The notes under the pieces: generated by a model | What the model saw: only the letters and a program-made list of their open reading frames with translations | Databases searched by the model: none | Told to the model about the DNA's origin: nothing | NCBI GenBank assembly: GCA_003649445.1 | Contig: QMRV01000035.1 | Location: 1-23,264, forward strand | DNA: 23,264 bases | Source of the DNA: Thermoprotei archaeon | GTDB lineage: Archaea; Thermoproteota; Thermoprotei; Thermofilales; B15-G2 | Reading direction: 5' to 3' | Shown: positions 15,366 to 23,226 of the stretch, piece by piece | How the letters are laid out: each line of letters begins with the position of its first letter | Numbering within the stretch: position 1 is the stretch's first letter | Translations under genes and position numbers: made by a program

Positions 15366-15420
15366 GCAGCCTATGCTGGCTGGGGTACTGGTATGAATCC
15401 GTAGTACCAGCATAGGCTGC
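15366..15420. repeat. 14-bp perfect inverted repeat spanning the pseudogene stop
   Basis: GCAGCCTATGCTGG (15366-15379) and CCAGCATAGGCTGC (15407-15420) are exact reverse complements with a 27-nt loop. The arms flank the last codons and stop of the GH114-like pseudogene, so the coding end SLCW... is mirrored at the stop codon. It is much longer than other stems in the window. It may be a terminator stem, or the trace of an inverted duplication. Confidence 0.75.
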
Positions 15421-16230
15421 AGAAATCTTCAGTCATCTCTTTATTTTCAAGAAAATCTGCTACAATAACTGTCTTGCCTTTGAGCCTAGCCTCGCGCAAG
15501 TACTTTAAAACATACTTTGTTTCTCTTGGATCTACTTTAACGCACTTTCCGTTTTTAATAGTATACCACACTTCTTCTCTTAAAACACCGTCAATAGACG
15601 CTAGGAACTTTTCTTCAGCTAAAAGCTCTACAGCAGACCCTATATTCACGTATACTTTGAAACTCTTTCCGTACTTCTCTTTAACTAAAGTCGAGAGCCT
15701 GTATAATGCCTCGACCATGAGTTTTGTTAAATTCAAGTTCTTCGCCCAGCCTAAGTCTAGCTCGCTTATTACAATACGGGCATCAATATTATCTAAGTAG
15801 ACTCCATCAAAGCCCATTTCATATGCTTTCTCTACTTTTGCTAGAATTACTTGAAGCCACTTTCTGGCCAAAATTCGACGAAATATTCTTCCTCGTATTC
15901 TGTAGGTTCATGTACCCCAGTTCTCATTTACTATTTCACTCCAGTAGTCTCTCCAGTTTTCAGCGTAACCGAAGTTTATGTACGCTAGAACAAGCTTACA
16001 TGATTTCTTAAGCTCAATAATATCTTTTTAGAAATACCTTCCTCGAATTCAATCACTAAGACCGCGAATTTTCTCCCAGCAATTTTGCTTACATTAACGT
16101 CAGTTAATTAACAGCAGCCGCAGAGCTCTTCATTAGAACAACTGCAGTGATTTCTTACAGGAAGAAACTTGAGTAGAACTAATCCAAGTACAGCTATCAT
16201 CATTAAGACTAAGAAACAGTACTTTTTCAA
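15371..16230 (-). pseudogene. GH114-like glycoside hydrolase (endo-alpha-1,4-polygalactosaminidase family), degraded
   Basis: The 3' 501 bp is an open frame with AYEMGFDGVYLDNIDA, the catalytic-face motif of the GH114/TM1410-like TIM barrel, and the family ending WYYGFIPVPQP. Reading upstream restores the rest in other frames: LVLAYINFGYAENWRDYW, then VHEPTEYEEEYFVEFWPE, then LTDVNVSKIAGRKFAVLVIEF. Three single-base shifts lie in short homopolymers, near 16025-16029 (one A missing), 15915-15918 (one G extra) and 15861-15863 (one A missing). TAA 16108-16110 sits where family members have Q in YQL. Before it a TTG start (16230) with GGAGGTGAT upstream encodes a signal peptide or anchor (KKYCFLVLMMIAVLGLVLL) and a Cys-rich stretch (CSCSNEELCGCC). 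One nonsense and three shifts argue for a dead gene. The first 40 codons could still make a small membrane peptide. Confidence 0.8.
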
Positions 16231-16289
16231 ACTATCACCTCCTATAAGCTTGGATCTACAAGATAATTAGTTTTCTGTTGAGTTAAAAG

Positions 16290-16347
16290 AGGTCAGCAAA
16301 CCCCGCTGGGTCTATCACCATTCAAGGGGATCGAGGATCATCATTCA
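16290..16347 (-). ncRNA. Candidate C/D box guide sRNA
   Basis: On the minus strand, in order: C box ATGATGA (16338-16344), a 12-nt guide (16326-16337), D' box TTGA (16322-16325), a 3-nt spacer, C'-like GTGATAG (16312-16318), a 15-nt guide (16297-16311), and D box CTGA (16293-16296). A pyrimidine tract CCTCTTTT follows as a likely terminator. C and D are perfect consensus, D' has one mismatch and C' two. Spacings match archaeal C/D sRNAs, which guide 2'-O-methylation by fibrillarin. A TTATTA-like TATA element lies near 16370-16376. By the D+5 rule the D guide would target the last C of CAAAC in CAAACCCCGCUGGGU, and the D' guide the A of GGGGA in GGGGAUCGAGGA. No clear terminal stem is seen. 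Confidence 0.6.
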
Positions 16348-16388
16348 CTACATTTACCTAAAACAGAGTAATAACTGTTACTAGCTAA

Positions 16389-17138
16389 CTAGACTACTGG
16401 AGCTTCTGCCTGTACTGCTCCAGTCATGTCTTCTGCCAGCTTACGATACTCGCTTGGAGTATATATTTTAGCTATTCTCCCATCTAGAAGTCTTGCTGCT
16501 CTGTGGCAGTAGTGAACAAGCTCTAAGTTATGTGTTACCATAACTATTGTTACTCCAAGGTCTTTGTTGAGCTTTTTAAATAAGTCCATTATTTGAATAG
16601 TGCTCTTCCTATCTACGTTTCCTGTAGGCTCATCTGCGAGAATTATTTTGGGTTCAGTTACTATTGCTCTAGCTATAGATACTCTCTGTTGTTCTCCTCC
16701 ACTAAGCTGCGCAGGCCTATGGTTTGCTCTGTGCTTTAAGCCTACCAGTTCTAATGCCTTTAGAGCCCTCTTTCTAGCTTCAGTTCCTGAGATTCCTCTC
16801 AGCTTTAATGGAAGCATAACATTCTTCAAGGCAGTCATGCGCGGTATTAAGTGATACATTTGAAAAACAAAGCCTATATTCCTATGCCTAAATTCGCTTA
16901 ACTCATCGTCACTCATTTCAGTTATATCGATGCCCCTGACATAGACTTTGCCTGAAGTAGGTCTAATTAAACCGCCTATAATGTAAAGCAGAGTAGATTT
17001 TCCTGACCCGCTTGGACCTACTATAGCCATGAATTCTTTTTCCTTTACTTCTAGTGAAACTCCTTTGAGTGCCCATACTTCGCTTTCACCCGTTTTGTAG
17101 AGCTTTGTTACATTTACTACACGAATTATGTTACTCAT
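16389..17138 (-). CDS. ABC transporter ATPase, MacB/LolD type
   Basis: This 249-residue protein has Walker A GPSGSGKST, Q-loop VFQMYHLIPRM, signature LSGGEQQRVSIARAI, Walker B IILADEPTGNVD and the switch histidine in VTHNLEL. ADEPTGN(V/L)D and the short length are characteristic of the MacB/LolD/FtsE-like ATPases that work with FtsX-fold permeases. Its start overlaps the end of the permease gene by 8 bp, making it the last gene of the surface protein-permease-ATPase operon. Such complexes usually do mechanical work across the membrane or export rather than import solutes. Confidence 0.92.
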   Translation of the reverse strand: MSNIIRVVNVTKLYKTGESEVWALKGVSLEVKEKEFMAIVGPSGSGKSTLLYIIGGLIRPTSGKVYVRGIDITEMSDDELSEFRHRNIGFVFQMYHLIPRMTALKNVMLPLKLRGISGTEARKRALKALELVGLKHRANHRPAQLSGGEQQRVSIARAIVTEPKIILADEPTGNVDRKSTIQIMDLFKKLNKDLGVTIVMVTHNLELVHYCHRAARLLDGRIAKIYTPSEYRKLAEDMTGAVQAEAPVV

Positions 17139-18303
17139 ATCTCAGCGCCTCCACCGGATCAAGTTTAGATGCTTTATAAGCTGGAGCAAGAGTAGCCACC
17201 GTATTTGTGAGTATAGGTGTTACTGTGATTAAGAAAAGAATTTCGGGTGTTATTTTAGGCTTAATCATCATGCCGAACATAGGTATTCCTACTATATTTG
17301 ACAAAGCTATTGTGAGCACTGCTCCCACAGCTACTCCAATTATCGTAATTGCTATAGCCTCGGAGAGAAAGAGAAACATTATCTGTTTCTTCTTGAAGCC
17401 CAGAGCCTTCATTATGCCTATTTCTCTAGTTCGCTGTACAACATTTATCGTCATGGTGTCGAATATCCAGAGACCTGTAATAAAAAGACCTATTCCTGAG
17501 ATTATTCCGAGGAATAATTGAACAGAGTTTATAAAGACTCCAAACTGCTCTAAAGCAAACTTGAGGCTAAGAACTTCTGATTGTGGAAGATATGCTTTAA
17601 TCAAGTCTACTGTCTCTTCTATCTTATTGATGTCCTTTACTTGTACTATAGCCAAATCATATGTCATGTCTTTTCTGAAAAGTCTAAAAAATGTATCTAA
17701 GTTGATAAATACCGAAGACCTTGTATTAATAAATGCGGCTCCAGGTCCAGCTGCAGGCTTCAGTATTCCTGTCACGATCGCTACTGATGTTCTTTTAGGT
17801 CCCCGTAATATTACCTGCTGTCCTATCTCAATCAACTTTGTTTGAGTCAAGTAGTCGTACGCTAGGAACTCGCCTACTACAATATTTAAGCCTACTAGCT
17901 CTGCTGAACCTTCTTCAATAGCATCTTCTACTCTTTCTACGCCTACTATGAACTTCAAATACTCGGGTCTAATACCGTAAACCATTACTGTTCTTTCAAG
18001 AGTCCCCGCTTTAAGTACTACAGTAGTACCTACTATAGGAACAACGTGCTTTACATCAGGCAGCGATGAAAGTATCATTATGTCTGATTCAGTTAAGTGC
18101 TCTGAAGGTAGAACATAAATTACATCAGAGCCAAGCGCTCTCTTTAAAGTCTCATAGAACCTTACTCTAAATGCCTCGCCTATACCTAGAGCTAGCGCAA
18201 GTGCTATGACCGCTATAACTATTCCTGCAACTGCCCCGATACTCCTACCCTTCCTTTCCTTAATTCCATCGAAGGCTAGCGAGAAATAATCTATTAGTTT
18301 CAT
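17131..18303 (-). CDS. MacB/FtsX-family ABC permease
   Basis: In this 390-residue protein one N-terminal membrane helix (about 22-42) is followed by an external MacB periplasmic-core-like domain (about 45-245), then three C-terminal helices (about 260-385) of the FtsX fold. It ends in the canonical ASKLDPVEALRYE. Its ATG overlaps the stop of the upstream surface-protein gene (ATGA), with AGGAGG two bases upstream. With the ATPase it would form a type VII ABC (mechanotransmission) complex. The adjacent membrane-anchored surface protein is the obvious external partner. Confidence 0.9.
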   Translation of the reverse strand: MKLIDYFSLAFDGIKERKGRSIGAVAGIVIAVIALALALGIGEAFRVRFYETLKRALGSDVIYVLPSEHLTESDIMILSSLPDVKHVVPIVGTTVVLKAGTLERTVMVYGIRPEYLKFIVGVERVEDAIEEGSAELVGLNIVVGEFLAYDYLTQTKLIEIGQQVILRGPKRTSVAIVTGILKPAAGPGAAFINTRSSVFINLDTFFRLFRKDMTYDLAIVQVKDINKIEETVDLIKAYLPQSEVLSLKFALEQFGVFINSVQLFLGIISGIGLFITGLWIFDTMTINVVQRTREIGIMKALGFKKKQIMFLFLSEAIAITIIGVAVGAVLTIALSNIVGIPMFGMMIKPKITPEILFLITVTPILTNTVATLAPAYKASKLDPVEALRYE

Positions 18304-19844
18304 TTCCTCCTGACCCCGTACTTCTTTATAAGCAGTATTACAATCGCTATTACCGCTATCAAGGCAGCCAGTGCAATATAAAACATATTTTTGATAGCAG
18401 AGCTTTCAGCTGTAATTAGTGAGCCTTTTTCTTCCTCCACTTCAATAGTATAAGATTTTTCTACAATGTATACTTTACCGTAAATGTCAGTATACTCTAT
18501 TGTAAAAGTTAGAGTGAATGTTCCTGCCTCACTAGGTAAGAGAGAGAAAGCTGCGCTTGAAGGTACTTGGGGCTCAAGTCTTCCTATAAACATGCTACTT
18601 CTTCTAATTACTTTTATTCCTTTGGGAGTACTTATACTTACATTAAGATTATTTGCTACACTACTGCCGGTGTTAAGTATTGTTAGAGATACTGTCAAAG
18701 TTTTATTGACTTTGGGATTACTTGGTACAGCGTCGAAAGATATTATCTTCAGTACAGGTTTAGATAAAACATTAAATACTAGTTCTCCTGGCTCTCTTCC
18801 AATACTTCCTTCACTCGTTCTATACATAATCTCATAGCTTATTACTTGAGGCCCCGAAACACCTTCCGGGACTATTATATGTAGTGGTATAGAAGCCTTA
18901 GAAAGCGCTTTGAGCTCTCTTATTTCAAGTAGCGTAGTATTGAGTATTAATACTGATGAAGGTATAAAGCGTATAGTTAAGTTATATAGGTTTAGTTCTC
19001 CTCCATTAACTACTTTGATGTTTACTGTAAATGATTTTCCTGAAATTAGAGTCGAAGGTTCTGGGACTAGGTAAAGCAAGCTTCCTGCTGTTGCATATAG
19101 CTGTTTCGTCACTCCTGTGGATACAAGCTCTCCATACTCATCGATGTACTCCATATTAAAATGTATTACTGGAACTGCCGATACGGGTATTACTTGAATG
19201 CTTTTTTCGAATAAGTCTCCTTTACTTAGCCTATCTATATATATTACTAGAGGCAAGCTTGTTACTGAAGTAAGTCCTTCAAAAGTAGCTCTTATTCGCA
19301 AATTCATAGCAGAACCTATGCCGTTGTTCACTACTACTATCTTCAGAGTATTTAGTGTCCCTTGAATAAGTCTTGAAGGCCTGATATCTATCTGTATTAA
19401 AGGTTCCCCTCGTATACTCAATTTGAGAGAAACTGTTTTAGCTCCGCCCGAAAGTAAAGGAACATATCCTTGGGCACTCACTTCCCTAGACCACGAAAAA
19501 GTAATGCCTACGTATGTATCACATGGAATCTTTTTTGCTTTAAAGCTTATTTTAAATTCTTTTATTTCGCCGGGACTCCATGATGAAATCTCGGCAGGTA
19601 ATGAAAGTACTTCAATTAAACTCTTATTTCTTGATTCAAATGTTACTTTAACTCTGAGTAAGCGGACAGAACCTATGTATATAGCTTTAAAAGATATTAC
19701 ACCTACATCTCCTACATAAGACGGTCTTTTAATCCACTGTAAATCACCTACTTCAAATACTTCATCATTTTTACATTTAACTTCGGTGGTAACTATCAGC
19801 GCAACAAAAAGTACAGTTAATAGTAATGCTAAGTGTTTCTTCAT
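18300..19844 (-). CDS. Membrane-anchored surface protein with CARDB/NEW3-like repeats
   Basis: The protein has 514 residues from ATG 19844. A TTG eight codons upstream (19868) is open too, but the TATA-like box at 19871-19880 is about 31 nt from the ATG, and a normal signal peptide (KKHLALLLTVLFVALIV) starts there. The exterior is all beta, with repeated immunoglobulin-like CARDB/NEW3-type units as in COG1361 proteins. Repeats of the form IQIDIRPSRLIQGTLNTLKIVVVN, VPEPSTLISGKSFTVNIKVVN and VPSNPKVNKTLTVSLTILN mark the domains. A C-terminal membrane helix (MFYIALAALIAVIAIVILLI) ends in a basic tail. As first gene of the FtsX/ATPase operon it probably is the extracytoplasmic component of that complex. 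Confidence 0.85.
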   Translation of the reverse strand: MKKHLALLLTVLFVALIVTTEVKCKNDEVFEVGDLQWIKRPSYVGDVGVISFKAIYIGSVRLLRVKVTFESRNKSLIEVLSLPAEISSWSPGEIKEFKISFKAKKIPCDTYVGITFSWSREVSAQGYVPLLSGGAKTVSLKLSIRGEPLIQIDIRPSRLIQGTLNTLKIVVVNNGIGSAMNLRIRATFEGLTSVTSLPLVIYIDRLSKGDLFEKSIQVIPVSAVPVIHFNMEYIDEYGELVSTGVTKQLYATAGSLLYLVPEPSTLISGKSFTVNIKVVNGGELNLYNLTIRFIPSSVLILNTTLLEIRELKALSKASIPLHIIVPEGVSGPQVISYEIMYRTSEGSIGREPGELVFNVLSKPVLKIISFDAVPSNPKVNKTLTVSLTILNTGSSVANNLNVSISTPKGIKVIRRSSMFIGRLEPQVPSSAAFSLLPSEAGTFTLTFTIEYTDIYGKVYIVEKSYTIEVEEEKGSLITAESSAIKNMFYIALAALIAVIAIVILLIKKYGVRRK

Positions 19845-19870
19845 ACTGCTAGCGAGAATACTTCCCAAAA

Positions 19871-19880
19871 TAAATATTTT
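19871..19880 (-). promoter_or_regulatory. TATA-like box of the surface protein-FtsX-ATPase operon
   Basis: Minus-strand AAAATATTTA is centred about 31 nt upstream of ATG 19844 and only 7 nt from the alternative TTG, which therefore would not be within the mRNA. Confidence 0.55.
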
Positions 19881-20013
19881 TTCATAATCAAATTCCTAAT
19901 ATGTCCTCGTAAACTGGACTAGTTGATTGATTATCTTAAGACAAAACAAACTAAGATTAGATTATGCAGATATATGAAAATATTTCTGAAGAAGTCTCAT
20001 TTATAGAAAAATC

Positions 20014-20499
20014 TTACTGTTTAAGCCATTTAGCCATAAAGTACGCGTAGATTAGCCCGAAAACTAGCGCCGATATTAGTGAAACAATATAGCTTACTGG
20101 CGTTAAATAACCGATTTTCTCTACTAGCTCTGGAGGTATGTTTTGAATAGATGAACCGAAGGCAGAACCGGCAAGCCCTATTACTTGGTTAATTACAAAG
20201 AATATTATAGCTGCTATAACGCCCTGAATAGGCCATGAATACTTAAGTGAAACAATTACCTTAGTACACAAAATTCCTACGACTACGCAGATTCCTACAT
20301 CAATTATGTAACCTATTATGAAACCTATTGCCATGAATACTTTAACCATGCCTAAGGCCTCGGAAGAAACATTTGCTATGTGTTTGAACACTTCTTCTAT
20401 TAGCATGCTAGACACGTAATATGACCATATAATAGAGATAATTGTTGATATAGCTCCGGCAAGCGCCCCTGCTTTTGCACCAGTAGTATACTCACTCAT
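20014..20499 (-). CDS. Small polytopic membrane protein, unknown
   Basis: This is a 161-residue protein with about four membrane helices. The first is rich in Gly/Ala (GAKAGALAGAISTI) and may pack tightly. A GTG at 20502 lies directly before ATG 20499. I take ATG because the TATA-like CCTTAAATAG at 20521-20530 is 26 nt upstream, giving a leaderless mRNA. No catalytic motif is visible and I do not recognise the family. It lies alone between two surface-protein genes on the same strand. Confidence 0.75.
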   Translation of the reverse strand: MSEYTTGAKAGALAGAISTIISIIWSYYVSSMLIEEVFKHIANVSSEALGMVKVFMAIGFIIGYIIDVGICVVVGILCTKVIVSLKYSWPIQGVIAAIIFFVINQVIGLAGSAFGSSIQNIPPELVEKIGYLTPVSYIVSLISALVFGLIYAYFMAKWLKQ

Positions 20500-20520
20500 C
20501 ACTTGTCCAACTTATGAGAA

Positions 20521-20530
20521 CTATTTAAGG
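20521..20530 (-). promoter_or_regulatory. TATA-like box of the small membrane protein gene
   Basis: Minus-strand CCTTAAATAG is centred 26 nt upstream of ATG 20499. Confidence 0.55.
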
Positions 20531-20849
20531 TTTACTTAGTGTAAGTGTCCATAAAAATATGTATTAAGTAAATACTATAGAGGTTTGAAGTTTTTAGATA
20601 CATTAGAATGCTAATGTAGTTAATTTAGAGTGTATATACTTTCTAGTAAAGTATATTTTTAACCAAGATAAATATAGGCGCTTTAAGCTTTAGCACAGTA
20701 AATTACTATAATATGAAAACACAAAAGGTAGTGCGCCCATAGCAACTACTGTTACACTAATTTTTATTTAAGAATTCGCTTGCCATTACCAACAAAGTAA
20801 ACTAGTTTAAAAGTAAAGAAAATTATTAACTTTTATTATTTTGAGAGTA
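20531..20849. other. 319-bp AT-rich non-coding stretch with two hairpins
   Basis: No plausible reading frame, tRNA or C/D box pattern is visible. Two inverted repeats stand out: CATTAG-AATG-CTAATG (20601-20616), and ATATACTTT (20634-20642) with AAAGTATAT (20648-20656), which is followed on the plus strand by a T-run. The stretch also carries the 3' end of the large surface-protein mRNA, so one or both stems may be termination or stability elements. Confidence 0.5.
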
Positions 20850-23153
20850 CTAAATATTGTTTATTGTTCTTCTGCTTTTAAGTATTAGCAATATTAACAC
20901 TGCAATTATAGTGGCTAGTAGCACAATGGTTACTGTAGTCTTAATGTTACTGCTCTTAAGAAATTCTGTAATTTTTTCTTCTGTAGATACCTCAGTTTCT
21001 TGAGATACTACTTTAGTTGATTCATTTGCAACCAGTACGGTGTATTTTGGTTTTTCTTCTTTAGTTACTACTCCTATGCTTGGGTCGTGTTCTAAAGACC
21101 CATTGTTAAAGTATGGGTAGCAGAAGAACACCATGAAGAAGCCTCCTGCACTCATATAGGATGTAGAAACAGGTACTATTTTTACGGTTCCATTTGAGTA
21201 GGATACTTTGGCCGATGCAATATATTTAATGAAGCCTTCGAGTACTCCTGCCTCTGAAGCAAAGTTCACTTTGACTACTAAGTTTGGTATTCTCGGTGCT
21301 GTAAGTACTTTTGTATCATTATCCCATCCCTTTACGCTTAGCTTTGTTGATGCTCCTTTTTCTGAGACTACTACCGAAGAAGATGCTACTAAGTTAGACT
21401 GTTTTGTCAAGGCTGCATCAACTATACTTAAGCCTCGTTTAGCTGCTATTGTATAGTTTATAGACGCAGCAGTAATCCATAGCGCTAAGCCCTCGTTTTC
21501 GGGCGAAATCGTTGCATTAAAGAGCTTTGAGAAGTTTCCGGTTAGCAGCTCTGATAACCATATCCATTTGCGTATAATGAAGTCTATTTTGAGCTCAGCT
21601 CTGCTTACAGTATAGTTTAGACCTCCTACTTGCTCTTCTACAGTAACTGTATAGACCCTACATCTGATCAGTATATTGTCTTCAGCAAACTTGTACTCAG
21701 GTATATTTACCCTATCAAGCACATACGTGAACGTCACTCCGATAGTCTTATCGCCAGCTTTAATCTCCTTGATGCCCACTAGTCTCCATGTGCATGAGTC
21801 GAAAGGTAGTAGTGGAGATCTCCATTTTGCATATATTTCATGGCATAGCTCTTGAGCTTTCTTCAGCTCTTCTTCTTTTTCTTTCAAGCAGCTAATTACC
21901 TTGTTTCTGACTTCTTCGAGTTTATTCTTGCATGCTGTGATATTTATTAAGCAGGACTGTACATCACCTTCGCTTGTAGATATGTTCTTTTCTAGTTTAA
22001 AGTCGAGTGTCTGGTTTAGTTCACTTAGCGCTGTTTTTATATTTAGTCTTAGCTCTAGTGATAAGTTTAGCTCACTATTTATTTCAGGTAGTTCTTTACT
22101 CCACTTACCTAGCTCTGTTGTTAAGCTAGATCCAAGAACCTCTTCAATATATAGTGCTAGTTTCGTCTGCTTCATAATAGACTTCTTCGCTTGAGTAATA
22201 CTTTCATTTAATTGCATGAGTTCATATTTGTACTGCTTTATTTTCACTATTGTCTCAGAAATCTTTGCTAAAAGGTCTTCTAGTATACTATTTACGTTAA
22301 GTATTTTCTGAGAGTACGCTGTTAAGTCTTGCATGTGCTGTCTGCTAAGCATATTGTGCAAAGACATTGATGTCTGCTTTATTTCAGTGCACTTAGATAA
22401 CATGTAGTTTACTTTAATTTCCACTTCTGAGAATTCTTTGAGTGCTTCCCATACTTTCTTTTCTTTTACTTTTGTAGCAAAGTCTAGTACTTCCTTTATA
22501 GATTCGTTAAGCTCATCTATGTATTCGCTAAGAGGATTAATGTAGTCTGAGAGCCTTACGTGTTTTATTAGGGCAAAGTTTTCTAATATGCTCATGTTTC
22601 TCTTGTAGTCTTCTATGCACCTACGGATTGTTTCGGCATGCTGACATATTTTTTCACATTCTTTGATTACTTCAGATTCTGTTTTATTACACTGTAGCTG
22701 TTTGTTCTTAATTTCATGTATTAAGTTCATTATCTTTGTTAAATTGGCTTTTATTTCATCCAATTTATCTATGTATTCTTTTAATTTGTTTTCAGTGTTC
22801 TTCAGAGCCTTAGTTTTATTAGCAAGCTTTTCTAGTACTGGCTTAACGAATGTTTCATTTACAAGTCTGTACTCGAATCTATACTTGTTCCTAAATACTC
22901 TCGGCTCAGAGATGTTTAGTACGAAGTACTCCCATATTCCTTTAAAGTGTACTACATATATTGTTGCGTTGTCTCCTGTGCGCCACCAAATGAATATTGG
23001 CTTTCTGCCGCCTGTCGGGAACATTACCGATATTTCGTCGGTTTTAACTAGCATCCATTGGCCTTGAGACCATATCTGGGGCTGCGGTATAGCTGCCTGC
23101 AGGTAGGTGAGCACTAACATCATTATTAAGATTACAGATACTTTCCCCCGCAT
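20850..23153 (-). CDS. Large membrane-anchored surface protein, beta domain split by a coiled coil
   Basis: The protein has 767 residues from ATG 23153. A TTG at 23177 is also in frame, but the signal peptide (RGKVSVILIMMLVLTYLQAA) begins at the ATG and CTTTAATT lies about 32 nt upstream of it. After a short beta-rich segment (about 25-103) comes a long helical coiled-coil region (about 104-440), then more beta sequence (about 446-680) and one C-terminal membrane helix (about 739-759) with a basic tail. Twelve cysteines are present: five in the first half of the coil, four in the second half and three in the beta part. About twenty N-x-S/T sequons fit an S-layer-exposed, N-glycosylated protein. 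I do not recognise a named family. Probably a stalk-like structural or adhesive surface protein. Confidence 0.8.
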   Translation of the reverse strand: MRGKVSVILIMMLVLTYLQAAIPQPQIWSQGQWMLVKTDEISVMFPTGGRKPIFIWWRTGDNATIYVVHFKGIWEYFVLNISEPRVFRNKYRFEYRLVNETFVKPVLEKLANKTKALKNTENKLKEYIDKLDEIKANLTKIMNLIHEIKNKQLQCNKTESEVIKECEKICQHAETIRRCIEDYKRNMSILENFALIKHVRLSDYINPLSEYIDELNESIKEVLDFATKVKEKKVWEALKEFSEVEIKVNYMLSKCTEIKQTSMSLHNMLSRQHMQDLTAYSQKILNVNSILEDLLAKISETIVKIKQYKYELMQLNESITQAKKSIMKQTKLALYIEEVLGSSLTTELGKWSKELPEINSELNLSLELRLNIKTALSELNQTLDFKLEKNISTSEGDVQSCLINITACKNKLEEVRNKVISCLKEKEEELKKAQELCHEIYAKWRSPLLPFDSCTWRLVGIKEIKAGDKTIGVTFTYVLDRVNIPEYKFAEDNILIRCRVYTVTVEEQVGGLNYTVSRAELKIDFIIRKWIWLSELLTGNFSKLFNATISPENEGLALWITAASINYTIAAKRGLSIVDAALTKQSNLVASSSVVVSEKGASTKLSVKGWDNDTKVLTAPRIPNLVVKVNFASEAGVLEGFIKYIASAKVSYSNGTVKIVPVSTSYMSAGGFFMVFFCYPYFNNGSLEHDPSIGVVTKEEKPKYTVLVANESTKVVSQETEVSTEEKITEFLKSSNIKTTVTIVLLATIIAVLILLILKSRRTINNI

Positions 23154-23226
23154 ACCGGCTTGATGTAGGCTACTCAAGGAATTAAAGGTTTAGAATTCTA
23201 CTCTACTCGAAAATGGTTTATTCATA

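Noticed and set aside
16291..16320. Plus-strand string CAAACCCCGCTGGG followed by CACCA, resembling a tRNA 3' end
   Set aside because: No matching GCGGG T-stem 5' strand, no GTTC loop in the right place, and the bases before CCA do not fit an acceptor stem. The minus-strand C/D box reading explains the segment better.
18484..18837. Plus-strand open frame inside the CARDB/NEW3-like surface protein gene
   Set aside because: It is the shadow of a strong minus-strand gene, with no promoter or ribosome binding site.
19559..19600. ATGATGA on the plus strand at about 19580 as another C box
   Set aside because: It lies inside a coding gene and no D, D' or C' boxes follow at guide-RNA spacing.
22663..23067. 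Plus-strand open frame of 134 codons opposite the coiled-coil protein
   Set aside because: Composition (Ser, Leu, Phe rich) is typical of antisense of Lys/Glu-rich coding DNA; no family motif.
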